Of a DNA stretch of 64,000 nt, positions 26,343 through 35,918 are shown one piece after another. The position numbers were made by a program, and so were the translations under genes. Under the pieces are notes generated by a model. The model saw only the letters and a program-made list of their open reading frames with translations, ran no database searches and had not been told where the DNA came from. The stretch covers positions 1 through 64,000 of the forward strand of contig DASYBJ010000189.1 in NCBI GenBank assembly GCA_036500845.1, read 5' to 3'. This stretch comes from PALSA-350 sp036500845. Its GTDB lineage: Bacteria > Acidobacteriota > Terriglobia > Terriglobales > Acidobacteriaceae. Numbering within the stretch: the first letter of the stretch is position 1; the number at the start of each line of letters is the position of its first letter.

Positions 26343-26936
26343 ACCTACTGCCTTGCTCGAAGTATAATTGACCTCGCCCTTTCAGACGAATCCCGACGAA
26401 GATGCGGATGCTCTCCTGATGGATCCCGGATCGAAGATAATACAGGAGTAATCTGGCATTGTCGCTTGCAAAATTGGCCTTGTATTTCACGCGATGGCTG
26501 GGCTTGACCGTTAGTCCGGGAAGCACTCCTGCACCGGATCAGTCGTGCTCGCCTACCAGGCGGTAGGAATGAACATGCCAGGCTTCGAGCTTTATGCCGC
26601 CTCTGTTCTCGCGGTGTCGTCCCGACCTCGCAAGGCCGTTGGATTAAACTCCCCTCCAGGCGTCAACAACATACTCGAAAGTGGTCCAAGCGCAACAGAG
26701 AGCTTTCGGTGGCGGCGGAGTCTAAGGGCAGGTATCTGAATCTGATGTTCAAGCCAAAGAGATATCGCTTCAACGTTCTCAGCAGGGCACCAATTAGTGT
26801 GGCGGATTCAAGGGTAACATTCGTTTCCACCGATCGAAGCTGGACAAAGCGTTAGAACAACAATACTCATCACATACCTTCGTCGTTCCGTTCTGGTAGG
26901 CTGGTAGGCGCTTTCGGAAGACTCTGGAATTGGAGG
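26343..26936. other. Intergenic region, no convincing gene
   Basis: About 600 bases between the MetE-like gene and the DinB remnant, which diverge. ORFs on both strands here are short and lack domain-like sequence. The minus-strand ORF at 26278-26526 overlaps the MetE-like start and is not supported. Given the decay next to it (26937-27530), this stretch could include degraded gene remains. It must also hold the MetE-like promoter. Confidence 0.4.
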
Positions 26937-27530
26937 TTGTCAATGCCTAGAGGACTGATCGCAGCGTGTTGTGCATTGTGGGTGTGGTCGCTCGCGGCGA
27001 CGGCGCAAATGGGCCCGAGCAGCACAGCATCCGGGTCTGAAACCGGAACCATCACCGCGCCCTCAAACGCGTTCGATCCGTTGCTGAGCCTCATTGAGAA
27101 GCAGATGATGGGAGCGGTCAATGCGATGCCGGCTGAAAAGTACGGATTTGCACCCAGTGCGACGATGTTTGTACCGGGGCAGACAACCGAGTTCGCGAAG
27201 GTCCGGACATTTGCCCAGCAGCCAACCCATGTGGCACAAGCCAACTATTTCTTCTACGGCCTCATCAGCGGAATTAAGCCGATCGGAATGTACCAGGAAT
27301 CGGAAAGCTAACCAAAAAGGAAGACATAGTTGCCGCGTTGGGAGGTTCATTCGCCTTTGCCCATAAGGCCATTGAGCGAACGCTTTTGAGGTGGTGAAAT
27401 CGCCGGAGCCAGGCCTGCAGACGCGCGCGACCGTTGCGGCGTTCGGCATCGCGCATGGTTTCGATCACTACGGGCAAATGGTTGAGTACCTACGATGAAT
27501 GGGATTGTGCCCCCTGCAACCGCGAAGTAG
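26937..27530 (+). pseudogene. DinB-family protein, disrupted by several frameshifts
   Basis: An ATG with GGAGGTTGTC just upstream opens a 124-residue frame: signal peptide (LIAACCALWVWSLAATAQ), then DinB-like sequence (LLSLIEKQMMGAVNAMPAEKYGFAP, VAQANYFFYGLISG). The frame stops at 27311, but family sequence continues in other frames: KLTKKEDIVAALGGSFAFAH from about 27303, then AFGIAHGFDHYGQMVEYLR from about 27438, and finally RMNGIVPPATAK ending at a TAG at 27528-27530. At least three frame changes are required, so the gene is a decayed secreted DinB/DUF664-type protein (four-helix, His-metal fold) unless the assembly is faulty. Confidence 0.75.
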
Positions 27531-27713
27531 TTCTTCTACTGTTGTGCATTGCAGAGGATGCTCAGCCCGCATCCCGTGCTCAGCCTAGGATGAGATACCA
27601 CTAACGGGAGCGATCAGCGTGACGTTTTTTGCCAACCGGAACGGCCTGGACATCGGGTCGGCGGGTCCCGACGCAGCCGCACTCTGCATCGATCGTGTAT
27701 AGGATTGCTTGGC

Positions 27714-29474
27714 TTATGGCTCGTACGAGTCGCCTAGCTCCCTCTTCAGTGCAGCCGTGAGAGGCTTCCGGGCTAACGCGCGGATGAAAGGCTGCCCCAA
27801 CCGCAAAAACTGCCGGAAGAGCCAAGAGGGTATTAGATCTATCAAATACGGGACGAGAACTTTGTAGCGTCTCAGGACGAGTGTGACTATGATGTCGAGA
27901 TTTGCGCGCTTGATCCTGGCTCGATTCGCGCGAGGCACCTCTTCTGAGACGAGCTCCGAACAAAGTGGAATGATCGGAATCCAGAGGTCGCCCTCCTCCC
28001 TCTGAGCCTCTGGAAGAGCCGCTTTGTTCTGCTGAAGATCTGCGGCAGTTTGGGCGTAAGTTCCGGGTGCCGAACATCTGTACTTTGTTACTACGATGTC
28101 ACGAGTTCTAGTATCCATGCACTCGAGTCCTGCCTTAATAGTTGGATTCTCTGCAGGCAGAACGAACGAGTCCTTGAGAAATTTTTGACAATTGCGGCGA
28201 CCAAGAGCGTAATCATGGGCGCGGAATTCGCGCTCGAAAAATCCGCCAAAGGCACCTAGCGCGGCGCACTGTAGGGCTGGAGGCGGGATGGAAACATCGG
28301 TATTCAGGTGTTCGCGAGTCAAGTCGTAATCGGATGGGGCAATGATGAAACGGTCAAAGGTGGTTCCCGTCATGATTTCGCTCAGAGATTCCCCGAAGAA
28401 CCGTGACTGAGAGATCAATGCCGAGACAAGCTTTGGTAGAGCGGAAAGAATAGATGCAGCTCTTTTTGGATCGAATTTGGGATCGAACGGTTCAGTCGTT
28501 GGGAAAGGAGCAATCGTGATTACTGCCCTGTCCACGTGTGACGGCCTCCCAAGGCGCTGTTCCTCTGTCAGCGGGGGGTTGAGACCGGCGAGAAAGTCGT
28601 GGGCGTAGTTGAAAGGGTCGTTGTTGGTGACACCTCCGTCGACATTGAGCGTTGGAAATGCTTCTGGGAAGTCCTTTGGAAAGTTCGGAGTGATGGATGG
28701 TGTATTCGAGATATCAGAGATTACAGATTTCCAGTGTGGTGGCACATATTCGCAGGCGGACCGCTCGAGAGTGCCGGGGGCGAGGAAGATGGGAAAGGCG
28801 CCAGTCGAAATTGCAGCCGATTGAAGAACAGACCAACCGCCCTTCTCGCCCGGCGTAAGAAGGTCAAGTGTTCGGGTAGAGCCTATCAACTGAGCCCCGG
28901 TCCCGGAACTCGTCGTCTGAAAACGAATGCGATCCCCATAGAAGAAGGTCGTCTCTTCGATCGAGCCGGGTGCGGCCGCATTCAGCGAATAAGGTACACC
29001 TCGCAAATTTGTTAGCGATAGGAATAAGTTCAGAACGGGCGAAACGTAGGGGCGGGTTACTCGTGAGCTGGCAGGCGTGAGCGCGTATTCCGCGATCTGG
29101 CGAATTACAGTTGAGTCAAGCAAAGATACGACCGAACGTGCGTTCTTGAGATCTTCGGTCTGGAGCAGTTCTTTGATATCGATCTTGTTTACCCAACTCT
29201 CGTAAAAGCGGTTCGTAGTATCGCGTTTCGTTGTATCGTGAATATGCTCGAAGTTCTCCTGCAGCATCACGGCGGAGATGGCTGCGCACATTCCTCCGGC
29301 GGAGGCGCCCGAGAACACTTCGATCGAGACGTCGTGCATTGGTACGGGTTTCCCCTCTTGCTTGGCTCTGTACCATTCGTCGAGTGCCTCGGTCAGAAAA
29401 TCCAGCACACCCGCAGTGTAGGCACCCGCTGAGATTGCGCCCGCCATGTTGATGCCGATCTTGAAAACTGCCAT
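27714..29474 (-). CDS. Patatin-like phospholipase
   Basis: 586 residues, longer than simple patatins (300-400). N-terminal glycine-rich oxyanion segment AGAISAGAYTAGVLDF (about 11-26), nucleophile elbow GASAGG with Ser58, and a DGG motif (VDGGVTNNDPF, about residue 280) supplying the catalytic Asp, so the Ser-Asp dyad is complete. The C-terminal 150 residues have several basic amphipathic segments (RRYKVLVPYLIDLIPSW, FRQFLRLGQPFIRALAR) that could bind membranes. No signal peptide. Expected activity is acyl-ester hydrolysis of phospholipids or related lipids; target unknown. Neighbours are two pseudogenes, so it sits in a decaying region although it appears intact itself. Confidence 0.85.
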   Translation of the reverse strand: MAVFKIGINMAGAISAGAYTAGVLDFLTEALDEWYRAKQEGKPVPMHDVSIEVFSGASAGGMCAAISAVMLQENFEHIHDTTKRDTTNRFYESWVNKIDIKELLQTEDLKNARSVVSLLDSTVIRQIAEYALTPASSRVTRPYVSPVLNLFLSLTNLRGVPYSLNAAAPGSIEETTFFYGDRIRFQTTSSGTGAQLIGSTRTLDLLTPGEKGGWSVLQSAAISTGAFPIFLAPGTLERSACEYVPPHWKSVISDISNTPSITPNFPKDFPEAFPTLNVDGGVTNNDPFNYAHDFLAGLNPPLTEEQRLGRPSHVDRAVITIAPFPTTEPFDPKFDPKRAASILSALPKLVSALISQSRFFGESLSEIMTGTTFDRFIIAPSDYDLTREHLNTDVSIPPPALQCAALGAFGGFFEREFRAHDYALGRRNCQKFLKDSFVLPAENPTIKAGLECMDTRTRDIVVTKYRCSAPGTYAQTAADLQQNKAALPEAQREEGDLWIPIIPLCSELVSEEVPRANRARIKRANLDIIVTLVLRRYKVLVPYLIDLIPSWLFRQFLRLGQPFIRALARKPLTAALKRELGDSYEP

Positions 29475-29511
29475 CGACTCATCACCTCGGAACTTAAACG
29501 AACAGGCAGAT

Positions 29512-30300
29512 CTAAGGGCCTGAAGAATAGATCAAAATCTTCTCTCCGGGAAGTGATAAAGAGGGGACTCTCACTGTTCCGTCCCTGGAGTAAGACAGGA
29601 GCGACTGTCGATCCTGCGCGACGCGGTAGCCCACGTACAACAAGTTCGACCGGTATCCCCTTTCTCGGAATAGTAGTCCTTGCAGAATTTGAAGAAATCC
29701 GTGATTGCTGCAGGATACTCGTCTTCTGGAAATGCGAAGAGGCTGAACGTGTAGCGGCTGTCATTCGACACAGGCGGATATTCGATGATCTGGTCACTGG
29801 GGATTGTGTTATCGCTGCAGACGATAGTCTCCCATTGCAAGCACCACGCTGCATTTAAATGCATCGATGATCCCGTATCGAATCGTGGGATTTGAGACTA
29901 GCGTCTGGGTTTCGTAGCCGAACTTTGGTCCAGAAGTGCCCCATCTGTGGTTCCTGAGGGCCCAAGCGGCACGATTCGGTTCACCGGTCGCGCCCGGATT
30001 GTACTTGCGGAACTCGATGGTGATCTTGTCATCGAATGGAAAGATATAGAGCATCATCGACTCGTTTCGAGCCTTGAGATCTGGCAAAGCGCTGATGAAA
30101 TCCTCAAGCTGAAAGTTCTATGATGTACCGCCATCGGAAGCAACGGCCGGACCTTGTAGGTCACTTCGTAAATAACGCCGAAAAGACCGTAGCTGCAGCG
30201 AACTTTCTGCATCAGATCGGCTTCCGTACTTTCATCGACCGCTAGAAGATCGCCGTTCGGCAGAACCATCTTGACCGCCGTTATATAGGACCCGGTGCAG
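29512..30300 (-). pseudogene. FAD-linked oxidase fragment, 5'-truncated and frameshifted
   Basis: Read leftwards from about 30300, protein-like pieces follow each other in different frames. The first, TGSYITAVKMVLPNGDLLAV with YGLFGVIYEVTYKVRPL, is typical of the FAD-binding-4 domain of gulonolactone/glycolate-oxidase-type proteins. Then come ALPDLKARNESMMLYIFPFDD and FGYETQTLVSNPTIRYG, then IIEYPPVSNDSRYTFSLFAFPE, and finally GYRSNLLYVGYRVAQDRQ to a TAG complementary to 29512-29514. The N-terminal FAD-binding half is missing. The open frames at 29571-29864, 29809-30087 and 30054-30434 are pieces of this gene; the start of the last one is only antisense of the adjoining CBM20 fragment. Confidence 0.75.
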
Positions 30301-30308
30301 TAGGCCCA

Positions 30309-30491
30309 ATGCTGACGCCGAACTACCCTAACTGGTTTCTGAACGTTAGTGTGCCGGCCGGACAGACCATTCAGTTCAAGTTCATCAAAGTTGCCGCGGA
30401 CGGCACCGTCACCTGGGAAGGCGGCTCGAACCACTCCTACACAGTCCCCGCGAGTGGTACCGGCTCGGTGAATGTGAACTGGCAGAACTGA
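30309..30491 (+). pseudogene. CBM20 starch-binding module fragment (C-terminal end of a lost enzyme)
   Basis: Sixty residues ending at a TGA at 30489-30491: NYPNWFLNVSVPAGQTIQFK, then FIKVAADGTVTWEGG and SNHSYTVPASGTGSVNVNW. This is the second half of a CBM20 domain (the K-F-I-K...TVTWEGG-x-N core is diagnostic), normally found at the C terminus of alpha-amylases or glucoamylases. No catalytic domain precedes it; instead the DNA switches at about 30300 to the minus-strand oxidase remnant. It is therefore a truncated leftover at a rearrangement junction, unlikely to be expressed. Confidence 0.75.
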
Positions 30492-30633
30492 GTCGATAGT
30501 TTTCTTGGCGAGAGCTTCAAAAAGTCTGGGGGCCAGATTCCTTATGCTCTCTAGTTCCTGAATTGATTCGTTTTCTGTTTTCGTGGCATGAGCCCAGCCT
30601 TCAGGCTTTCAAATGACGGTCTTGATACGACCT

Positions 30634-31794
30634 TCACTTCCAAATCTCGCGATAGAGTTGCTCAATCTCGGCAGCGGACGGGATGCGCGGATTATTTTGC
30701 GGTGAGCCAGAGGCCAGCGCTTGCGTGGTCATGGTCGGAATGACTTCAAAGTATCGTTCCTCGGAAATACCGAAGGTCATCGGCGATGGCACTCCTAATT
30801 CCGCATTTCTGCGAAACAAGGCTTCCACGAGGTTGCTCACCGCCACATGTTCGGACTCATCTTTCGTGGCAACTCCCATGGCGCGGGCACACTGAGCATA
30901 CCGTGCAGGCGCGGCTTCGGCGGAGAACTTCGTGACTGCCGGCAACAACATGGCATTGGAAAGCCCATGCGGTACATGGAAGAAGACTCCCATTGGCCGG
31001 CTCATGCCGTGAACCAGGGCTACGCTTGCATTTGAAAACGCGATCCCAGCAAGTGTGGCAGCGAGCATCATTCCCTCTCGTGCGGCACGGTTCCCCGGCT
31101 CACAAAACGCGACCGGTAGTTCTGCCCAGATAGTCTTCATCGCAGCGAGTGCAAGAGTATCCGTGAAGGGGTTCGCTTTGCGGCTTACATATGCCTCAAT
31201 CGCGTGTGTCAAAGAATCGGTGCCGGTATCTGCGGTAAGTCGTTGCGGCATCGACATGGTTAGCTCATAGTCGACGACAGCAGCCGAGGGTAACAGTGAG
31301 CTCCCGGTGATCAGCATCTTCTCTTGATTTATCGAATCAGAGATGACGGCAAAGCGGGTTACCTCCGAGCCAGTTCCTGCAGTGGTGGGAATCGCAATGT
31401 GGGGAGATCCAGCCTTCGGAATTGGATTAGGAACTTTGTAATCCCTGGCGCGACCACCATTCGCAGCAAGCAGCCCGATCGCCTTAGCGGTGTCGATCGG
31501 ACTCCCGCCCCCAAGACTAACCAGACTATCGTGCCGCCCCGTGAGAAAGGCCTGTACCCCTCGATCGACTGAATCGCTGGTTGGGTCAGATACAGTGCCC
31601 GAGAAAACTTCGCAGGGCATCCCGGCCTGAAGAATCTGATCCTTCAATTTGCCTGCAAGGCCGGAACTCTCAAGAAAGCTATCTGTGACGATCAGTGGGC
31701 GGCCGCAGTTCAGACGGACAAGAATGGGCGCGACCTCAGAAAAAGCACCCGCACCAATCTTCATGATCGCGGGAATCTGAACCTCTGCTGTCAT
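30634..31794 (-). CDS. Iron-containing alcohol dehydrogenase
   Basis: 386 residues from the ATG complementary to 31792-31794, preceded by GGGAGAACGAGAG; an upstream ATG at 31836 gives 14 extra residues without a good site. The family's NAD(P) loop LVSLGGGSPIDTAKAIG and the IPTTAGTGSEVTRFAV segment are present. Metal ligands expected are Asp and His in TGTDSLTHAIEAY and the His residues of VHGMSRPMG and HVPHGLSNAMLLP. Members reduce aldehydes or oxidise alcohols with Fe2+; substrate range cannot be told. Length matches the family (about 385). No operon partner is evident. Confidence 0.9.
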   Translation of the reverse strand: MTAEVQIPAIMKIGAGAFSEVAPILVRLNCGRPLIVTDSFLESSGLAGKLKDQILQAGMPCEVFSGTVSDPTSDSVDRGVQAFLTGRHDSLVSLGGGSPIDTAKAIGLLAANGGRARDYKVPNPIPKAGSPHIAIPTTAGTGSEVTRFAVISDSINQEKMLITGSSLLPSAAVVDYELTMSMPQRLTADTGTDSLTHAIEAYVSRKANPFTDTLALAAMKTIWAELPVAFCEPGNRAAREGMMLAATLAGIAFSNASVALVHGMSRPMGVFFHVPHGLSNAMLLPAVTKFSAEAAPARYAQCARAMGVATKDESEHVAVSNLVEALFRRNAELGVPSPMTFGISEERYFEVIPTMTTQALASGSPQNNPRIPSAAEIEQLYREIWK

Positions 31795-32346
31795 CTCTCG
31801 TTCTCCCAACGCAATTCGCTCCGGCAGACGTTGCACCTTGAGGCTGCCGCACTGGACACGGTGTCGAAGAATCTCCTTCCCTTATGCGCTGGGAAGGACC
31901 AGCAGAGAGAGCCTACCACGTTGGGCTACTGGAACACAGATGGAAGCCAGCAAGTCGGCAGAAGAAGCCGAACTACGCTTCGCCAATCGGCCCAGATGTA
32001 GGCGAAAGCAATTCATCGCGGTCACAGTTCCAGCGAGAGTTGCGAGACCGCCGCAGCCGCAGCCGATTTCTGGGACTTTCAGTACTTTGCCTTCGCTGCG
32101 TTATGTGGACATTCGTTTCGGGAGGGAAGACAGTGAGCCTCCGACAACCGCAGACTGGTTTTAGGTCAGCGGATGGCGCCGCTGCGTCACTTGAGACGCC
32201 GAGGACCTGACTTACGACTTACTAAGAGGGATTGGAGTTCCAAGAGTGAAGAGAGAACTTCGATACCGCTCTATGGGCTCAAGAATATCCAGACGTAAGG
32301 ATACTCTCGAGCACCATTTCTGATATGCGTAGGATCTGATTACCGG
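31795..32346. other. Intergenic region, no gene recognised
   Basis: About 550 bases upstream of the alcohol dehydrogenase and downstream of the secreted 192-residue protein. Short + strand ORFs (31838-32164, 31884-32210) are Arg/Ser-rich and look like non-coding frames. Only the alcohol dehydrogenase promoter is expected here. Confidence 0.4.
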
Positions 32347-32925
32347 TCAGTTTCCGCCTGCAGTGGAGTCCCCCGCGGTATTTGCTACAGCAAACTCAAG
32401 TTCCGTTCCATCCTGAAGGTGTACATTCTTTCCGTCCGCCTTCAGGACACCAGAGTTAGAACCCCGAACATCGCTGGTTAGGGTGTAACCATGCGCGCTG
32501 GAAGGATCTTGAGTCACCTGTAACTGGGGATTTAGATCTGGCGGCAGCACGACGGTGCCATTGGGATAGACACCGACGATTGTTGTTTTAATAGCGATCG
32601 GCTGGCCATTCTTCGGTTGCGCTTTGTCAAATGTAAGGACGATCGTAGAAACGCCCTTGTTCTCCGCAGGTTCCACTTGATCGATGTGCCCGATCAGCAG
32701 CGTGTTGCGGTGAAGTTCCTCGCCGCCAGGGATGCGAACAGACTGAGTGAGTCTGGCCGTGACAACATCACCTGCTTTCGCGTTTTTGGCGTCGATATTG
32801 GTCTGTAGATTAGCGTTTGCTGCTACTAGTTGGCCTGCATCCGTGCTAGGCTGCACATTCTTTGCCATAGCGGAGAAAGAAATTGCCAAGGCTCCTGCAA
32901 TACCCAAATATGTTGCAAATCTCAT
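32347..32925 (-). CDS. Secreted hypothetical protein, 192 residues
   Basis: ATG at 32925 with AGGAGTCTTTTCGTA upstream on the minus strand. Signal peptide MRFATYLGIAGALAISFSAMA with cleavage after AMA. The mature part is beta-rich: AGDVVTARLTQSVRIPGG then LIGHIDQVEPAENKGVSTI and VLTFDKAQPKNGQPIAI. This pattern, a bacterial conjugation TrbI/VirB10-like or general stress-type beta barrel around 'extended-response' sequences, is frequent in acidobacterial exported proteins, but I cannot name a family securely. Presumably periplasmic. It is monocistronic as far as visible. Confidence 0.75.
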   Translation of the reverse strand: MRFATYLGIAGALAISFSAMAKNVQPSTDAGQLVAANANLQTNIDAKNAKAGDVVTARLTQSVRIPGGEELHRNTLLIGHIDQVEPAENKGVSTIVLTFDKAQPKNGQPIAIKTTIVGVYPNGTVVLPPDLNPQLQVTQDPSSAHGYTLTSDVRGSNSGVLKADGKNVHLQDGTELEFAVANTAGDSTAGGN

Positions 32926-33744
32926 TACGAAAAGACTCCTGGATTAAAAAGTTGGACTGATTGGCCATGCCGGATGCGATTGTCATCCTGTTCCTTGGCT
33001 CAGACGTTGTTTGTCGCAAGGCAGCCCACACGTATCTGATGTTCGCATCGGGCATTGGTCGCAGAGCTCGCCCGCGGCCAAACCAACTTTTTTTAAAAAA
33101 AGCGGAGCAATTCACAATGCGAACGTCAAAGAAAATGAATCCGGGCGAGGCGCTGTGCAATGGAGAGGCTTATGTAATTTGTCCTCAAAGCTTCCGAGCT
33201 TGAGGTCTATGTCGAGCGGGATACATTCGACGAGGTAAAGCCCTCCCAGCTTCACACATTGGTCGGGGTCGACCGTGAGGGAATCATGGCCGCGTGACTA
33301 CGAGAATAGCGGCGGACGAGAAACACCTGCGAGCCTGCCCATTCCTAGAATTTTGGGATTCTCATTTTCGGTTCGACATGGCAATCATTGATTACGAGCG
33401 GGATTCGGACCGGAACTTGGAGCGGACGGCTATCTCCGGATCGTCACCGCTGCCAGCAGCGCATTTGCGGCTAGTGCAGGCGAGCATGCGAATCTTCAAA
33501 CTGTCGCCGGAGCCGAACTGATTCACGCACACCTCTCTGCCTGCGGCATCCTGGGATCACACTCGAAAAAATAAGTGCGATCCTTGTGGCCTTCATGTAG
33601 CTTCGTCAAGTATTGTCTTTCGTGGGCGGTAGTGTGGCCGCAGCCGGACGGAGCCTTAAGCTGGTTGCGTACTTTTCATCGCGAGCAGAGCCGGAGTCCG
33701 GCCGGTTCGGTACGATGGTTCGCTTTAAACATGGATTACAGCTT
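32926..33744. other. Intergenic region with a palindrome and a possible gene scrap
   Basis: About 820 bases without a supported gene. A perfect 16-base AT palindrome, CTTTTTTTAAAAAAAG, lies at 33087-33102. A 39-codon protein-like stretch (FVLKASELEVYVERDTF, ending GIMAA at a TGA at 33295-33297) starts just after an ATG-TAA at 33172-33177 and has no start codon, so it may be a dead small gene. The rest shows nothing convincing on either strand. Confidence 0.4.
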
Positions 33745-35073
33745 ATGGCAATGACCTCATATCTCTTGAAAAGTACGATCGTCGGAGCACTGGGCGGCCT
33801 TCTGTTTGGGTTCGACACGGCTGTCATTGCGGGCACAACCCAGCAATTGACTGCCGTCTACCACCTTACACCTTTTACTCTCGGTCTCACGGTTTTTGCC
33901 GGACTCGTCGGGACAGTGATCGGAGCAATGAGCGCTGGAGTGCTCGGACAGCGCATCGGTGGCCGCGAGGCGCTACGCATCATGGCGATCCTCTACACCA
34001 TCTCCGCGCTGGGCTGTGCCTTCGCATGGAGCTGGGGGGCCCTGCTGGTCTTCCGCTTGATTGGCGGATTGGGAATCGGCGGATCTTCCGTTCTTGGTCC
34101 CGTGTACATCGCTGAGCTTGCGCCGGCGAAATGGCGCGGCAGGATGGTGGGCCTCTTCCAGATCAATGTTGTTTCGGGCATCTTGCTTGCGTATCTCTCC
34201 AATTACCTGATCTCACTACTCCATCTCGGACAGCTCCAATGGCGCTGGCAGCTCGGTGTCGCAGCGATACCCTCGTTGCTTTTCCTGATCATGCTCTATG
34301 GCATACCCCGCAGTTCACGGTGGCTAGTGACAAAGAACAGAATCGATGAGGCACGGAACGTGCTTAATATGATGGGTTCACCAGACTCCGAAACGGAGCT
34401 ACGAGAGATCATAGACTCGATCCATTTGGAACGGGGCATGGCGGCTGAGCCACTCTTCAAACGCAGCTACCGCCTGCCTATCTTTCTTGCCATTTCGATT
34501 GGTCTCTTCAATCAGCTCTCGGGCATCAACGCCATCCTTTATTACTCCAATTACATATTCGCATCGGCCGGCTTTAGCCAATTGTCCAGCTCCTTTCAAA
34601 CCGTTCTCATTGGGTTAATGAATCTGCTTGCAACCCTACTCGGAATGTCGCTTATCGATAAACTTGGGCGCAAGACTCTGCTTCTGATCGGGAGCGTCGG
34701 AATGACCGTTTGCCTCACAGGTGTCGCGGCGGTGTTCTTCACGCAAACCCACGCCGGAGCTCTTGTCTGGCTGCTGGTCGCATATATTGCATTTTTCTCG
34801 ATCTCGCAAGGCGCCGTGATCTGGGTTTACATCGCAGAGGTTTTTCCCAACCGCGTCCGCGCGAAAGGCCAGAGCCTTGGTTCTTCCTCGCACTGGATCA
34901 TGAACGCACTCATCTCGCTTCTTTTCCCTGTCCTTGCAAAATTTTCTGGCGGTGTCCCGTTCGCGTTTTTCGCCTTGATGATGACGCTGCAGTTCTTTGT
35001 TGTGCTGTTCCTCTTTCCGGAGACAAAGGGAATTACGCTCGAGCATCTACAACGTAAACTCGGCATCGCGTAG
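33745..35073 (+). CDS. MFS sugar transporter (sugar porter family)
   Basis: About 442 residues from the ATG at 33745 (MAMTSYLL); in-frame ATGs at 33613 and 33715 would add a hydrophilic, non-family extension. Twelve hydrophobic spans are evident. Sugar-porter signatures are present: GGLLFGFDTAVIAG in helix 1, the GGRE loop after helix 2, YIAELAPAKWRGRMV after helix 4, PRSSRWLV after helix 6, QLSGINAILYYS in helix 7, DKLGRK between helices 8 and 9, and PETKG at the end. Such proteins import hexoses or pentoses with H+. Sugar specificity is not predictable. The protein is slightly shorter than XylE but complete in motifs. Confidence 0.9.
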   Translation: MAMTSYLLKSTIVGALGGLLFGFDTAVIAGTTQQLTAVYHLTPFTLGLTVFAGLVGTVIGAMSAGVLGQRIGGREALRIMAILYTISALGCAFAWSWGALLVFRLIGGLGIGGSSVLGPVYIAELAPAKWRGRMVGLFQINVVSGILLAYLSNYLISLLHLGQLQWRWQLGVAAIPSLLFLIMLYGIPRSSRWLVTKNRIDEARNVLNMMGSPDSETELREIIDSIHLERGMAAEPLFKRSYRLPIFLAISIGLFNQLSGINAILYYSNYIFASAGFSQLSSSFQTVLIGLMNLLATLLGMSLIDKLGRKTLLLIGSVGMTVCLTGVAAVFFTQTHAGALVWLLVAYIAFFSISQGAVIWVYIAEVFPNRVRAKGQSLGSSSHWIMNALISLLFPVLAKFSGGVPFAFFALMMTLQFFVVLFLFPETKGITLEHLQRKLGIA

Positions 35074-35918
35074 CCGGGCATCGATAGTTGTCACTGCCGG
35101 GAATGGATCGCCGATCGCAGCACCGAGTCTCGCGTCTACGCTTGGGGAACAAGCCACAGAGTTCCTTACCGGAGCACCAATTGGGTTGACCTCATGAAGT
35201 AGCACGCGGCGCGTTCGGGAAGCGGAACGGTTCTGGAGGCGGGCATCCAGGGCAGATGCGTGCTGCGAAGCTGATTATGGGAAGCTTCCTCCAGCAAGTG
35301 GCTCCTGGGGATGAAGTACTTGGCGGCCCCAGCGACCGGCGGCAAGGTGATGTCGGCGAAACCGGCAAGGTAATTCTTTGAGCAGTCCAGTCCCGGTCTC
35401 CAGTTTCTACAGAGAATCATGCAGCGATTCAGCCGCGGAGTTATCAGCCAAGGCGCTCATCCCATGGAATCAACCTGCCAATCACTTGAAATGAAGTTGC
35501 TGCGAGCATCGCCGAGTGCGAGATCTCAGGACAATCTTCCAGCTTCGGTTGGACGGTTTTCGTGCAATGAAAGTCCTGGCCCAGCCTACCTACGAGACAA
35601 CTCTTTTTGTAATGTGACCATCTTTGACAGTAACGACCCTTACGATGAGCCGGAGCGGAAATCGCGCGACGAAGGGTTCCGAATTTGCGGTAGGAACTGT
35701 GTGAGCCGGACCGAATAGACGCGTGCTCCTCCGACGAACTCTGCTGTCACCTTGTTGGGCCCCAAGAAAAAGCCAGTGCAAGTGAATTTGCAAGGAAGGA
35801 CGCTTCGTCCGATCTTGCAACCTTCAACACACCCGGGTTGAAGTTGCCGAATGTCGAGCTGTCGCACCCTCTGCAACTTAGCGTTTCATGAGCTACGGGT
35901 AACAACCTCAGTAGTGAA
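35074..35918. other. Long intergenic region, no gene supported
   Basis: About 845 bases. ORFs on both strands are short and compositionally poor. On the minus strand around 35640-35876 there are protein-like pieces (FTCTGFFLGPNKVTAEFVGG in one frame, NFNPGVLKVARSDEASFLA in another) that could be remnants of a decayed secreted protein, but they do not connect into a recognisable family. Confidence 0.4.

Noticed and set aside
26278..26526. Minus-strand ORF with a beta-strand-like end (IRIFVGIRLKG)
   Set aside because: Overlaps the start of the MetE-like gene in another frame and is too short to call an outer-membrane protein remnant.
33172..33297. Protein-like fragment FVLKASELEVYVERDTF... after ATG-TAA
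   Set aside because: No start codon and too short to assign; mentioned only as a possible dead gene in the intergenic entry.
35590..35876. Minus-strand pieces resembling a decayed secreted protein
   Set aside because: Pieces in different frames do not join into a recognisable family.
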